Assembly (NCBI RefSeq): GCF_022601895.1
Contig: NZ_JAKVIO010000002.1
Span: 62,001-126,000 of the forward strand
Reading direction: 5' to 3'
DNA: 64,000 nt
DNA from: Sphingomonas sp. LaA6.9
GTDB taxonomy: Bacteria; Pseudomonadota; Alphaproteobacteria; Sphingomonadales; Sphingomonadaceae
Part shown: positions 43,136 through 51,894 of the stretch, one piece after another
Layout: each line of letters opens with the position of its first letter
Position numbering within the stretch: position 1 is the stretch's first letter
Program-made: the position numbers and the translations under genes
Notes under the pieces: generated by a model
The model's input: only the letters and a program-made list of their open reading frames with translations
What the model was told of the DNA's origin: nothing
Databases searched by the model: none

Positions 43136-44602
43136 ATGGAAGACCTGACAGTCACTACGACCGCGGGGGCGATCCGGGGCGAAAAACATGATGGCGTGCG
43201 CTGCTGGATGGGCGTGCCCTATGCGCGTGTCGAGCGCTTTGCGGCGCCCAAAGCTGTCGAGCCGTGGGACGGCGTGCGCGATGCCGTGAAGGCAGGTTCG
43301 CAGTGCCCGCAAATGTACGGGAACAACGCCAGACGCGCGATGCTCGCAGCGCCCGAATTCGCCGAGGACTGCCTCTCGCTCAACGTCTATGTGCCCGAAG
43401 GCGGCGCGGATCAGGGCAGGAAACCCGTCTATGTCTGGATCCATGGCGGCGCCTTCGTCGTCGGCTGCGGCAGCGCCTATGACGGGACCGAAATGGCGCG
43501 GAACGGCGACATCGTCGTCGTCACGATCAACTACCGCGTCGGGGTCCTCGGCTTCGTGAACTTCGGCGAGGTGCTGGGGCTGCCCGACATCCCTTCCAAT
43601 CTCGGCCTGCGCGACCAGATCGCAGCGCTCGAATGGGTGCGCGACAATATCGCGGCCTTTGGCGGCGATCCCGACCGGGTCACGATCGGCGGCCAGTCCG
43701 CGGGCTCGATGTCGGTATCGCTGCTCCTCCACGCCCAAAGCGCATGGCCGCTCTTTCGCGGCGCGATCATGCAGAGCGGCGCGATCAGCCTGATCCACAG
43801 CCGCGAGATGAGCCGCAGGATCGCGCGCCGGTTTGCAGAGATACTGGGTCTCGATCAGGGAAGCCTCGCGGCGCTCAAGGCGATGGACCTCAAGCGCCTG
43901 TTCGAGGCGCAGGGGCAGGTGGGTGCCGAACATCCGGGGACGATCCCGGCGGCGCCGTGGTTCGATGGCGACCTGCTGCCCGCGTCGCTGGAGGAAGCGC
44001 ATGCGACGCCCGCCGCACCGGTTCCGCTCATCGCGGGCGCAGCGCGCGACGAAATCCGCCTGTTCGAGCTGATGCCCGGGGATATCCTGCCGACAAAATG
44101 GCCCGAACTCGAGGCGCTGCTCCAGAAACAACTCGGTGCCGAACACGCCGCGCGCGTCCTCGCCGCCTATCCGCGCACCAAGGCGGGCCGGCGCGCGCTC
44201 GCGACCGACCTGACTTTCCTGATGCCCACGCGCAATTTCGCCGAGCGCCATGCGCGGGACAATCCGACCTGGTTCTATCGCTTCGACTACAGCCACCCCA
44301 TTGCCGGCGCGACCCACGGCCTTGATCTCACTGTCACCTGGCCGATGAAGACCTTCCGCGCGACGCTCGCGCGCGGCGGCCCGATGCGCGGCAAACGCGC
44401 CGAACTGGGCGGCCGCATGACCGGCCATTATGCGCATTTCGTCCGGCATGGCGCGCCGGGGGCTGGCTGGCCCGCTTACGCGCCCGAGCGGCGCCCTGTC
44501 ATGATCTTCAACTTCGAGGACAGGATCGAAGCCGATCCCGAAGCCGCGCGCTTCGCCGCCTGGGGCGGCCGCGATGCAGGGCCGGGCATTATCGAAGGCT
44601 AG
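43136..44602 (+). CDS. Type B carboxylesterase
   Basis: A 488-residue alpha/beta hydrolase of the carboxylesterase type B family: YVWIHGGAFVVGCGS (oxyanion hole) near residue 100, the serine nucleophile elbow GGQSAGSMS near 187, and EDCLSLNVYVP upstream as in the family signature. No signal peptide, so it is probably cytoplasmic. It should hydrolyse a carboxylic ester of a catabolic intermediate. Its stop codon overlaps, on the other strand, the stop of the dienelactone hydrolase gene (44599-44602). Confidence 0.9.
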   Translation: MEDLTVTTTAGAIRGEKHDGVRCWMGVPYARVERFAAPKAVEPWDGVRDAVKAGSQCPQMYGNNARRAMLAAPEFAEDCLSLNVYVPEGGADQGRKPVYVWIHGGAFVVGCGSAYDGTEMARNGDIVVVTINYRVGVLGFVNFGEVLGLPDIPSNLGLRDQIAALEWVRDNIAAFGGDPDRVTIGGQSAGSMSVSLLLHAQSAWPLFRGAIMQSGAISLIHSREMSRRIARRFAEILGLDQGSLAALKAMDLKRLFEAQGQVGAEHPGTIPAAPWFDGDLLPASLEEAHATPAAPVPLIAGAARDEIRLFELMPGDILPTKWPELEALLQKQLGAEHAARVLAAYPRTKAGRRALATDLTFLMPTRNFAERHARDNPTWFYRFDYSHPIAGATHGLDLTVTWPMKTFRATLARGGPMRGKRAELGGRMTGHYAHFVRHGAPGAGWPAYAPERRPVMIFNFEDRIEADPEAARFAAWGGRDAGPGIIEG

Positions 44603-45306
44603 GGTTGCAGGACGGAGTCCAGCATAGCCAGCGTACCCGCCCACGATACCCGGTCGGCCAGCGCGTCATAGGCGACGCCTGGCCGCCCGAGCGCAGCGGC
44701 GTCGCGATCGGTGAAGCCATGCGCGGCGTTTGCGAACACCGTGATCTGCGATGACGCGTCCGCCGTCGCCATTTCGGCGCGGAACGCCTCGATATGGTCG
44801 GACGGTACATAGGGATCCTGCCCACCACACCACGCAGCGACTTCGCCCCTGATCGCACCGGGCGTGGCGGGGAGCGAGGTGGTCAGCAGCCCATGAAAGC
44901 TGACGATGGCCTTCACCGCCGCGCTGCTGCGCGCGAGTTCGAGGACGCAAAACCCGCCAAAGCAATAGCCGATCGCGGCCGTCCGCCCGGCATCGACATC
45001 GTCCAGCGCGGCGAGCCTGTCATGCCACGCAACGACGCGTGACCGCAGCAGATCGGGCTGCGCCTGCAACGCGGCGAAATAGGCGCCCGCTTTTGCCGGA
45101 TCGCCATCAAGCTTGGCCCCGAACATGTCGGTGGCGAGCGCTGCAAAACCGCGTTCGGCCAGTTCCGCTGCGACTTCGCGCACCTGCACGCCCAGCCCCA
45201 GGGCATTGTGCATTACGAGCACGCCGGGATGCGTGCCGCTTCCCTTGGGAAGGAAGAGTTCGCCGTTGAGGAGGGTTCCCCCGTGCTCCAGCTTTACCGG
45301 CTGCAT
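44599..45306 (-). CDS. Dienelactone hydrolase-family protein
   Basis: A 235-residue alpha/beta hydrolase of the DLH family: GVLVMHNALGLG near residue 27, the cysteine nucleophile elbow GYCFGGFCVLELA near 113, and the catalytic His in FANAAHGFTDRD near 195. The ATG at 45306 overlaps the stop of the LLM gene by 1 bp. It is the last gene of the minus-strand run that begins with cofE, so it is likely coexpressed with F420 biosynthesis. Confidence 0.88.
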   Translation of the reverse strand: MQPVKLEHGGTLLNGELFLPKGSGTHPGVLVMHNALGLGVQVREVAAELAERGFAALATDMFGAKLDGDPAKAGAYFAALQAQPDLLRSRVVAWHDRLAALDDVDAGRTAAIGYCFGGFCVLELARSSAAVKAIVSFHGLLTTSLPATPGAIRGEVAAWCGGQDPYVPSDHIEAFRAEMATADASSQITVFANAAHGFTDRDAAALGRPGVAYDALADRVSWAGTLAMLDSVLQP

Positions 45307-46229
45307 CAGGCTGTCCCGAGCTTCGCGATCACGTCCTGCCCGAAACGCTCGACATTGTCGCACCATTCGGCGCGCGTACGTCCTTCGATGTTCATGCCCG
45401 CCGCGACCAGGCCCATTTCGGTGAATTGTCCGGCGCGATCGACGACCATTTGCGGCTCCCAGCTTTCACCGGGCTTCACGATGCTGCCGACCGCGACGAC
45501 GGGCGGCGTCTCGCGCCCTACGGTCTCGCAATGCGCGCGCATATAGGCGAGCGCCTCGGCAAGATCTGCCTCATTGGTGATATCGGCCGTCCGCGTCGTT
45601 GTGGTGGAGACGCCGCCCACGGTGAAAAAGGGATACCAGCCATCGCCCAGCTCGACCGCGCGGCGGATCGCGCGCCGCGCATTGCCGCCGACATAGAGCG
45701 GCGGGTGCGGCGTCTGCACCGGGCCGGGCTGGATGCGGTTGCCGAACGCCTGATAGCCCGTGCCCTCGAATTCGAATTCCTCGCCCGAAAGCGCGAGCTT
45801 CAGCGCCTTCAGATATTCGTCCATCAACTCGTTGCGCTGTTCGAAATCGACGCCCAGCGCGCGATATTCGCCCTTCAGATACCCCGCGCCCATGCCGATG
45901 GTCACACGCCCGTTCGAGAAGCGGTCGAGCGACGCGATCGAGCGCGCGACGATGAAGGGATTGCGATAGGGGAGGACAAGAATGCCCGTCTGCAGCCGGA
46001 CGCGCGTCGTCACCGCCGCGACCAGCGACAGCATGACGAAGGGATCCTGCGCATGGTGCCCCCCCGCATCGAGCCAGCGTCCCGTGGGGCAGGGGTGATC
46101 GGTGACGAGGCACGCCGAAAAGCCCGCGCGCTCGATCGCCGCGCCAACGTCGCGCACCGCTTCCATCGTCAGGAATTCCTCGCCGGCTGCCAGATGGTCG
46201 AAGGGAAGGGGGATGTTGAACTGGAGCAT
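45306..46229 (-). CDS. LLM-class F420-dependent oxidoreductase
   Basis: A 307-residue luciferase-family TIM barrel: GFSACLVTDHPCP near residue 38, LQTGILVLPYRNPFIVARSIASLDRFSNGRVTIGMGAGYLKGEY near 80-125, and PPLYVGGNARRAIRRAVELGDGWYPFF near 180. GGGAAGAA precedes ATG 46229. It sits in the same minus-strand run as cofE-cofD-cofC and an SDR, the strongest genomic argument in the window that an LLM enzyme here uses F420. Reaction not predictable. Confidence 0.88.
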   Translation of the reverse strand: MLQFNIPLPFDHLAAGEEFLTMEAVRDVGAAIERAGFSACLVTDHPCPTGRWLDAGGHHAQDPFVMLSLVAAVTTRVRLQTGILVLPYRNPFIVARSIASLDRFSNGRVTIGMGAGYLKGEYRALGVDFEQRNELMDEYLKALKLALSGEEFEFEGTGYQAFGNRIQPGPVQTPHPPLYVGGNARRAIRRAVELGDGWYPFFTVGGVSTTTTRTADITNEADLAEALAYMRAHCETVGRETPPVVAVGSIVKPGESWEPQMVVDRAGQFTEMGLVAAGMNIEGRTRAEWCDNVERFGQDVIAKLGTA

Positions 46230-46246
46230 CGGATTCTTCCCTGTTC

Positions 46247-47098
46247 TCAGACTTCGCCCAGGACCCATTTGCCCTGGCGATCGCGGACCCAGCCGCTCGA
46301 GGCCCAGCTGCCGCCGTCGACGGGCAGGACGATGCCCGTGACATAGCTGCTTGCGGGAGAGGCGAGGAACAGCGCGGCCCGCCCGCATTCCTCCGCCAGT
46401 CCCGGCCGCCCCAGCGGGATCCGCCGGGCGATGGCATTTTCCTGCTCGGGGGTGGGCTGGATCCACTTGCGCTCGTCGACGGGTCCGGTGACGTTGCCGC
46501 GCAGGCCGGGAGTGGTGGTGAAGTCGGGCGCGATCGCGTTCACGCGGATGCCGTCATCGGCGAGTTCCAGCGCCATGGTGCGCGTGAAATTGTTCATCCC
46601 CGCCTTGCATGCCGCATAGACCGCATAGCCCGGCGCGGCGCGCGCGGCCTCGATGCTCGTCACGTTGATGATCGCGCCGCCGCGCCCGCCCCGCACCATG
46701 ATCGGGATGGCGGCCGATGTCGCCGCGAGCATGCTCACCAGATTGAGGTCGATATGCTTGCGCCAGGACCGCTCCGACTGTTCTGAAAATGTGCGGCGAG
46801 ACACGCCGCCGGCATTGTTGACGAGAATGTCGAGCCGCCCGAACGCAACATCCGCGGCCTCGATCGCGGCGCGAATCTGGTCTGTGTCGGTCACGTCGGT
46901 GGGGCAGGCCAGCGCCCGACGGCCGAGTTCGCGCACGCGCGCTGCGGTTTCCTCGCAGCGTTCGGGTACGATATCGGCGATCACGATGTCTGCGCCAGCT
47001 CCGGCAAACGCCAAAGCAATGGCGCGCCCGATGCCGCCGCCGCCGCCGGTGATCAGCGCGGCCTGTCCGGCCAGTGGCTGGGTCGGGTCTGGCGTCAT
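46247..47098 (-). CDS. Short-chain dehydrogenase/reductase
   Basis: A 283-residue SDR with TGGGGGIGRAIA near residue 16, DIVPERC after strand 2, NNAGGVSRRTF near 92, YAVYAACKAG (Y-x3-K) near 163, and a C-terminal extension of about 20 residues (SSGWVRDRQGKWVLGEV). GAGGAG precedes ATG 47098. It lies between cofC (76 bp upstream) and the LLM gene (17 bp downstream) on the same strand, so its product may supply or remove the LLM substrate. Confidence 0.9.
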   Translation of the reverse strand: MTPDPTQPLAGQAALITGGGGGIGRAIALAFAGAGADIVIADIVPERCEETAARVRELGRRALACPTDVTDTDQIRAAIEAADVAFGRLDILVNNAGGVSRRTFSEQSERSWRKHIDLNLVSMLAATSAAIPIMVRGGRGGAIINVTSIEAARAAPGYAVYAACKAGMNNFTRTMALELADDGIRVNAIAPDFTTTPGLRGNVTGPVDERKWIQPTPEQENAIARRIPLGRPGLAEECGRAALFLASPASSYVTGIVLPVDGGSWASSGWVRDRQGKWVLGEV

Positions 47099-47174
47099 TT
47101 GCGCTTTGCTCCTCTCAGCACGAAACTGAGGGTGAGGCTCTGGCCAAGTCAAATCGCGGGTGTCAGCGGACGTG

Positions 47175-47747
47175 TCATATCGGGCAGGCGATGGACGTCG
47201 CACCCGATTTCAGGGCGAGCTCAAGATCTTCGGGCTTATCGACGTCGATCTGGAGGCCGGGGCGCACGACGATCGCGGCGTCGGGCAACAGCGTCCGGTG
47301 TCGCGCGAAACTGCCTTCTCCGAACGCGGGGATGAACGCCCCGGGATCACGAAGCGCCAGCGCATTGGTGCCCGTTGTCGCCCGGTCAGGGGCGATCGCC
47401 GCGCCGACCTTGTCCGCTTCGCGCAGCAGCGCCTCCACCTCGTTTGCATCGAGCAAGGGCAGATCGGCGTGGATCACGAGCATGCGTTCGCCGCCCAGCA
47501 CATGCGCAAGCTCCTGATTGAGTCCGCACCGCGTGTCCTTCAGCCATTGCGTGCCGGGAAAGCCCGGCTCAGCCGGTGACAGGACATATATCTCGGCAAC
47601 GCTCCCGGCGGAACGGAGCTGGTCGATGACATGCAGCGCCATTGCTTCGACAAGGCGTTCGCGCTCGCTGGGAGACAGGCGACCGGCAAGCCGCGTCTTG
47701 CGTTCCCTGCCCAGATTGAGCGGGATGATCGCCCGCCAGCCCGTCAT
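47175..47747 (-). CDS. cofC: Phospholactate/PEP guanylyltransferase (F420 biosynthesis)
   Basis: A 190-residue nucleotidyltransferase of the CofC/FbiD family. WRAIIPLN followed by KTRLAGRLSPSER is the GTP-binding start, HADLPLLDANEVEALL near residue 93 holds the metal-binding Asp, and APDRATTGTNALAL near 118 is the family's substrate loop. It makes the guanylylated three-carbon acid (phospholactate, phosphoenolpyruvate or phosphoglycerate, depending on enzyme) that CofD uses. The choice of acid cannot be read by eye. Its ATG overlaps the cofD stop by 4 bp. Confidence 0.92.
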   Translation of the reverse strand: MTGWRAIIPLNLGRERKTRLAGRLSPSERERLVEAMALHVIDQLRSAGSVAEIYVLSPAEPGFPGTQWLKDTRCGLNQELAHVLGGERMLVIHADLPLLDANEVEALLREADKVGAAIAPDRATTGTNALALRDPGAFIPAFGEGSFARHRTLLPDAAIVVRPGLQIDVDKPEDLELALKSGATSIACPI

Positions 47748-48664
47748 GCCTTCAATGCCTCTGCAAAGACGATAGCTGCCCTGGCGACGCGGACCTTGTC
47801 GTCGAGGCTGGTCATCAGTGTGGCGGTCGAACGCGCGGGCGTGGAGAGCGGGGGAGCGTCGGCGCTGTCGTGCAGCAGGCCGCTGATGAGACCCGCATAG
47901 TGGCCGGCAATAGCCTCATTGTCCGCATTGATGCCAAGCTCGGCCATCAATTTGGTTGTCGGGCCCTTGACCGCCTTGCCGCCGACCAGCGGCGAAATCG
48001 CGATGACGGGGGCGGATGTCTCGCGCAAGGCGTCGGCAATACCGGGCACGGCAAGCACGGGATCGACCGAGAGCCATGGATTGGAAGGCGCGATGAAAAC
48101 GGCGTCCGCATCGGCCAGCGATTGCAACACGCCGGGCGCGGGGCGCGCGTCTACGGCGCCCTCAAAGCGGATCGCGCTTGTAATCGGGCGGCACTGACGC
48201 TCGACGAAATAGCTCTGGAAGGGCAGCGCGCCTTCGTCGGTCTCGAGCCAGGTTGCGACCGTGTCGTCACTCATCGGCAGCACCGATGCGCCGATCCCCC
48301 ATGCTTTGGCGAGATCGGCGGTAACGACGGAGAGCGAATGGCCCTGCTCAATGCGCTGCGTCCGCAGCACATGAAGAGCAAGATCTCCATCGCCAAGGTT
48401 GAACCAGTCCGGGCCGCCAAGCGCCTTTAGCGCGGCCATGAAGTTCCAGCTCTCGCCTTCGCGGCCCCAACCCTGCGTGGCGTTGGCCTGGCCCGAGAGC
48501 GTGTACAGCAGTGTGTCGATATCGGGCGAGATGTGCATGCCCAGATGCCGGAAATCGTCGCCGGTGTTCACGATCGCGGTGAGCTGATCGACCTCCTCGC
48601 AGTGCTGGAGCCCGAGCACGAATTTGGCGCCGCCGACGCCACCGGACAGGACTGTCACCTTCAT
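47744..48664 (-). CDS. cofD: 2-phospho-L-lactate transferase (F420 biosynthesis)
   Basis: A 306-residue CofD/FbiA protein: VTVLSGGVGGAKFVLGL (residues 3-19), the NTGDDF motif near 33, HISPDIDTLLYTLSG, and APSNPWLSVDPVLAVPGI near 192. It transfers the phospho-three-carbon acid from the CofC product to the deazaflavin FO, giving F420-0 or its dehydro form. It overlaps cofE upstream and cofC downstream by 4 bp each, so the three are translationally coupled. Confidence 0.95.
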   Translation of the reverse strand: MKVTVLSGGVGGAKFVLGLQHCEEVDQLTAIVNTGDDFRHLGMHISPDIDTLLYTLSGQANATQGWGREGESWNFMAALKALGGPDWFNLGDGDLALHVLRTQRIEQGHSLSVVTADLAKAWGIGASVLPMSDDTVATWLETDEGALPFQSYFVERQCRPITSAIRFEGAVDARPAPGVLQSLADADAVFIAPSNPWLSVDPVLAVPGIADALRETSAPVIAISPLVGGKAVKGPTTKLMAELGINADNEAIAGHYAGLISGLLHDSADAPPLSTPARSTATLMTSLDDKVRVARAAIVFAEALKA

Positions 48665-49410
48665 CGGAACAGGTCCTCCTCGACCGCGCGGACGAGCGCG
48701 GAGGCGGGTTGCACGGTTCCGGGGAGCACAAGGCCGCTGATCAGCACCGCAGGCACGCCTTCGTCAGCTTCGCCCATGGCCAGTCCCGCAGCCGAGGCGA
48801 TCAGGTCGCCATAGGCGATGAGCGTTGCCTGCAGGGTCCTTCCGTCGCGATCAGTCTCGCCGCGCTTGTCATGGAGCGACGGGACGCCCGAACAGCCCAC
48901 CGCGACGTTGACCACGCCGTTGCGCCAGGGGCGTCCGAAACTGTCAGAGATGACGACGCCGGGTCGGACGCCGCACCGCGCTTCGATCGCATCGGCAATC
49001 CGCCCGGCCGAGGCATCGGGATCGCGCGGCAACAGCAGCGCGCGCTCGCCCGATCCCGGGCCCACATTGGAACAGTCGATTCCGGAATTGGCCATCACCA
49101 GCCCCAGCCGGTGACGCGTGATGATCACCCCGCGCTCCGCCCGCAGCACTTCGACGGCCTCCGCCAGGACCAGTTCGACAAGACGCGGGTCCTTGCCGAT
49201 CGCTCCGGCGATTTCGGTCGCGCGCGGACCTGGAATGACGTCTTCCAGCGCCACCATTTGCCCTTCGGCCTTGGAAACGACCTTCTGCGTGACGACGAGG
49301 AAATCGCCGCTTTCCGGGGCCATGGAGGCAAGCGCGTCGCCCAGAATACGGCCCAGATCTTCGCCATTTTCGATTTCACCGATGCCCGGAACCGGGCGAA
49401 TCTCGATCAT
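48661..49410 (-). CDS. cofE: F420-0:gamma-glutamyl ligase (stand-alone)
   Basis: A 249-residue CofE-type ligase from ATG 49410 (MIEIRPVPGIGEI), with VVTQKVVSKAEGQMVALEDV near residue 40, NSGIDCSNVGPGSGERALLLPRDP near 108, and VISDSFGRPWRNGVVNVAVG near 153. It adds gamma-linked glutamates to F420-0. It lacks the C-terminal nitroreductase-like FMN domain that mycobacterial FbiB uses to reduce dehydro-F420-0. AGGAG lies 10 bases before the start. It heads the minus-strand run and is divergent from fbiC across 48 bp. Confidence 0.94.
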   Translation of the reverse strand: MIEIRPVPGIGEIENGEDLGRILGDALASMAPESGDFLVVTQKVVSKAEGQMVALEDVIPGPRATEIAGAIGKDPRLVELVLAEAVEVLRAERGVIITRHRLGLVMANSGIDCSNVGPGSGERALLLPRDPDASAGRIADAIEARCGVRPGVVISDSFGRPWRNGVVNVAVGCSGVPSLHDKRGETDRDGRTLQATLIAYGDLIASAAGLAMGEADEGVPAVLISGLVLPGTVQPASALVRAVEEDLFR

Positions 49411-49458
49411 TGTTTTGAACTCCTGAACTTGCTTAGTGTGTAGCAACTTGTCGCGCGA

Positions 49459-51894
49459 ATGAAGGCGCGAGGGAGAAGGATCCGATCGCGCGTGACCTGT
49501 ATCGCCAGACATCATGAGGAACAGGACGTGCTTCTGCGCGCGCGGCTGCTCGGCGACGCGCCCGATCGGCTCATGGCAGAAGCGTGCGCGCTGCGTGATG
49601 CGGGTCACGGCCTGATCCAGTCCTTCTCGCCCAAGGTCTTCATTCCGTTGACCCGGCTGTGCCGCGACTATTGCCATTATTGCACCTTCTCTCGCCCGCT
49701 TGAGCGCGGCGAGACGCCATATCTGACCGCGGAAGAGGTGTTGGCGATCGCACGCGAAGGCGCGGCGCAGGGCTGCACCGAGGCGCTGTTCACCTTGGGG
49801 GACAAGCCCGAACTGCGCCACGCCGCGGCGCGTGAGGCGCTGGAGGCGACGGGGTATGCGTCGACCATCGCCTACCTCGTCGACATGTGCGCGCTGGTGC
49901 TCAAGGAAACGGGTCTCTTGCCGCATGTGAATGCGGGCGTGATGGGGCGCGAAGACCTGCTCGCGCTGCGCCGGGTTTCCGCCTCGCAGGGACTCATGCT
50001 GGAAACTGTGGCGGACCGGCTCGGCGAAAAGGGCGGCGCGCATTATCGCTCGCCCGACAAGGTCCCTGCGGCGCGGCTTGAAACGATCCGGCTCGCGGGT
50101 GAGCTCGCCATTCCGTTCACCAGCGGCATCCTGATCGGCATTGGCGAGACGCGTGAGGAGCGGCTGGACGCGTTGTTTGCGATCCGCGACCTTCACCGCG
50201 CGCATGGCCATATCCAGGAAGTGATCGTCCAGAATTTCCGCGCAAAGCTGCGCACGCCGATGGCCGACGCGCAAGAACCCGATATCGCCGACCTGCTCTG
50301 GACCATCGCTGCGGCTCGTCTGATTTTGGGGCCGGCGATGAACATCCAGGCGCCGCCCAACCTGTCCGCCGACGATTTTCCGCGACTGATGGACGCGGGC
50401 ATCAACGACTGGGGTGGCGTTTCTCCCGTAACACCCGATCATGTGAACCCCGAGGCGCCATGGCCCGAACTCGCGCGGCTCGAGACGGGCACCGCGGAGC
50501 GCGGCCGGATGCTCGTCCGCCGGCTTCCAGTATATCCACCATGGCTCGCGAAGCGCTGGATTGCGCCCGAGGTCTTGCCTGCCGTGCTGCGCCACAGCGA
50601 TGCGCATGGCTGGGGTCGTGACGATCGTTGGCACAGTGGCGACAGCGCGGTGGCGCCACCACAGCCGGGCGCGGTTTGCGGGCCGGGCGATCCCGCTATC
50701 GGGCAGGCCCTGGCCGCGCTGGAAGCCGGGAACGAGCCCGATGCCGGTCTGGTCGAACTGCTCTTTTCGGCGCGCGGCGGCGATGTGGAGCGCGTCAGTG
50801 CGGCGGCCGATGATCTGCGCCAGCGCGTGAACGGCGATGCGGTCGGCTATGTCGTCAACCGCAACATCAACTATACCAATATCTGCGCCTATGCCTGCGG
50901 CTTCTGCGCCTTTTCAAAGGGGCGAACGCATGAGGATCTGCGCGGGCGTCCCTATGACCTCGATCATGACGAGATCGCGCGGCGGGTCCGCGAAGCGGCA
51001 GCGCGCGGCGCGAGCGAGGTCTGCCTTCAGGGCGGCATTCACCCGGCCTATACCGGGCAGACCTATCTCGAAATCCTCCGCACAGCCAGACAGGCGGTGC
51101 CGGGTATCCACGTCCACGCCTTTTCCCCGCTGGAAGTCGCGCACGGGGCGCAAACTCTTGGCCTGAACATCCGCGAATTTCTCGAACGGCTGAAAGCCGA
51201 AGGGCTGGGCTCGCTACCGGGAACCGCCGCCGAAATCCTCGACGACGAAGTCCGCGCGATCATCTGCCCCGACAAGCTCACCGCCGCTGAGTGGCTCGAC
51301 GTGATCGGAACCGCGCATGAAGTCGGGCTCAGGACGACCGCCACCATCATGTTCGGGCATGTCGAAACCCCAGCGCATTGGGCGAAGCATCTGCTCGCCA
51401 TCCGTGCGCTCCAGATGCGCACGGGCGGCATCACCGAGTTCGTTCCCTTGCCCTTCGTCCACATGGAAGCGCCGCTCGCCCGCAAGGGGCAAACCCGCGC
51501 CGGACCGACCTTTCGCGAGGTACGGCTGATGCACGCGATCGCACGGCTCGTCCTCCATCCGCACATCACCAATATCCAGACAAGCTGGACCAAGCTCGGC
51601 CAGCAGGGCGCCACACAGTGCCTTCAGGGCGGGGCCAATGATATTGGCGGCTCGCTGATGAACGAAAGCATCTCGCGTGCCGCCGGAAGCGCGCACGGGC
51701 AGGAGTTTCCGCCGCTCGAGATGGACGCATTCATCGGCTCGATCGGCCGCGTTCCGCTTCCCCGAACCACGCTCTACGCCGATGCCGATCCTAGCTCGAT
51801 CGAGCGTGCGCGCATCGCGGCTCCGCTGGAGCCTGTTATCCAGACCCCACCACGCAAGCGGCTCGCAGACCCCGCATTGGAGCTTCACGCATGA
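49459..51894 (+). CDS. fbiC: FO synthase, fused CofG-CofH radical SAM enzyme
   Basis: An 811-residue two-domain radical SAM protein. The first half (CofG) has the cluster motif CRDYCHYC (C68, C72, C75) and the second half (CofH) has CAYACGFC (near residue 476). It joins tyrosine to the flavin precursor 5-amino-6-ribitylaminouracil to make FO, the F420 chromophore. The fusion is the actinobacterial-type arrangement; archaea use two proteins. ATG 49459 has no clear ribosome-binding site. GTG 49492 (after GGGAGAAGGA) or GTG 49528 (after GAGG) are alternatives that still keep both domains. Confidence 0.96.
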   Translation: MKARGRRIRSRVTCIARHHEEQDVLLRARLLGDAPDRLMAEACALRDAGHGLIQSFSPKVFIPLTRLCRDYCHYCTFSRPLERGETPYLTAEEVLAIAREGAAQGCTEALFTLGDKPELRHAAAREALEATGYASTIAYLVDMCALVLKETGLLPHVNAGVMGREDLLALRRVSASQGLMLETVADRLGEKGGAHYRSPDKVPAARLETIRLAGELAIPFTSGILIGIGETREERLDALFAIRDLHRAHGHIQEVIVQNFRAKLRTPMADAQEPDIADLLWTIAAARLILGPAMNIQAPPNLSADDFPRLMDAGINDWGGVSPVTPDHVNPEAPWPELARLETGTAERGRMLVRRLPVYPPWLAKRWIAPEVLPAVLRHSDAHGWGRDDRWHSGDSAVAPPQPGAVCGPGDPAIGQALAALEAGNEPDAGLVELLFSARGGDVERVSAAADDLRQRVNGDAVGYVVNRNINYTNICAYACGFCAFSKGRTHEDLRGRPYDLDHDEIARRVREAAARGASEVCLQGGIHPAYTGQTYLEILRTARQAVPGIHVHAFSPLEVAHGAQTLGLNIREFLERLKAEGLGSLPGTAAEILDDEVRAIICPDKLTAAEWLDVIGTAHEVGLRTTATIMFGHVETPAHWAKHLLAIRALQMRTGGITEFVPLPFVHMEAPLARKGQTRAGPTFREVRLMHAIARLVLHPHITNIQTSWTKLGQQGATQCLQGGANDIGGSLMNESISRAAGSAHGQEFPPLEMDAFIGSIGRVPLPRTTLYADADPSSIERARIAAPLEPVIQTPPRKRLADPALELHA

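Noticed and set aside
42638-44644. Open frame of 668 codons on the minus strand
   Set aside because: It is antisense to the carboxylesterase and the neighbouring unknown gene; composition is that of a shadow frame.
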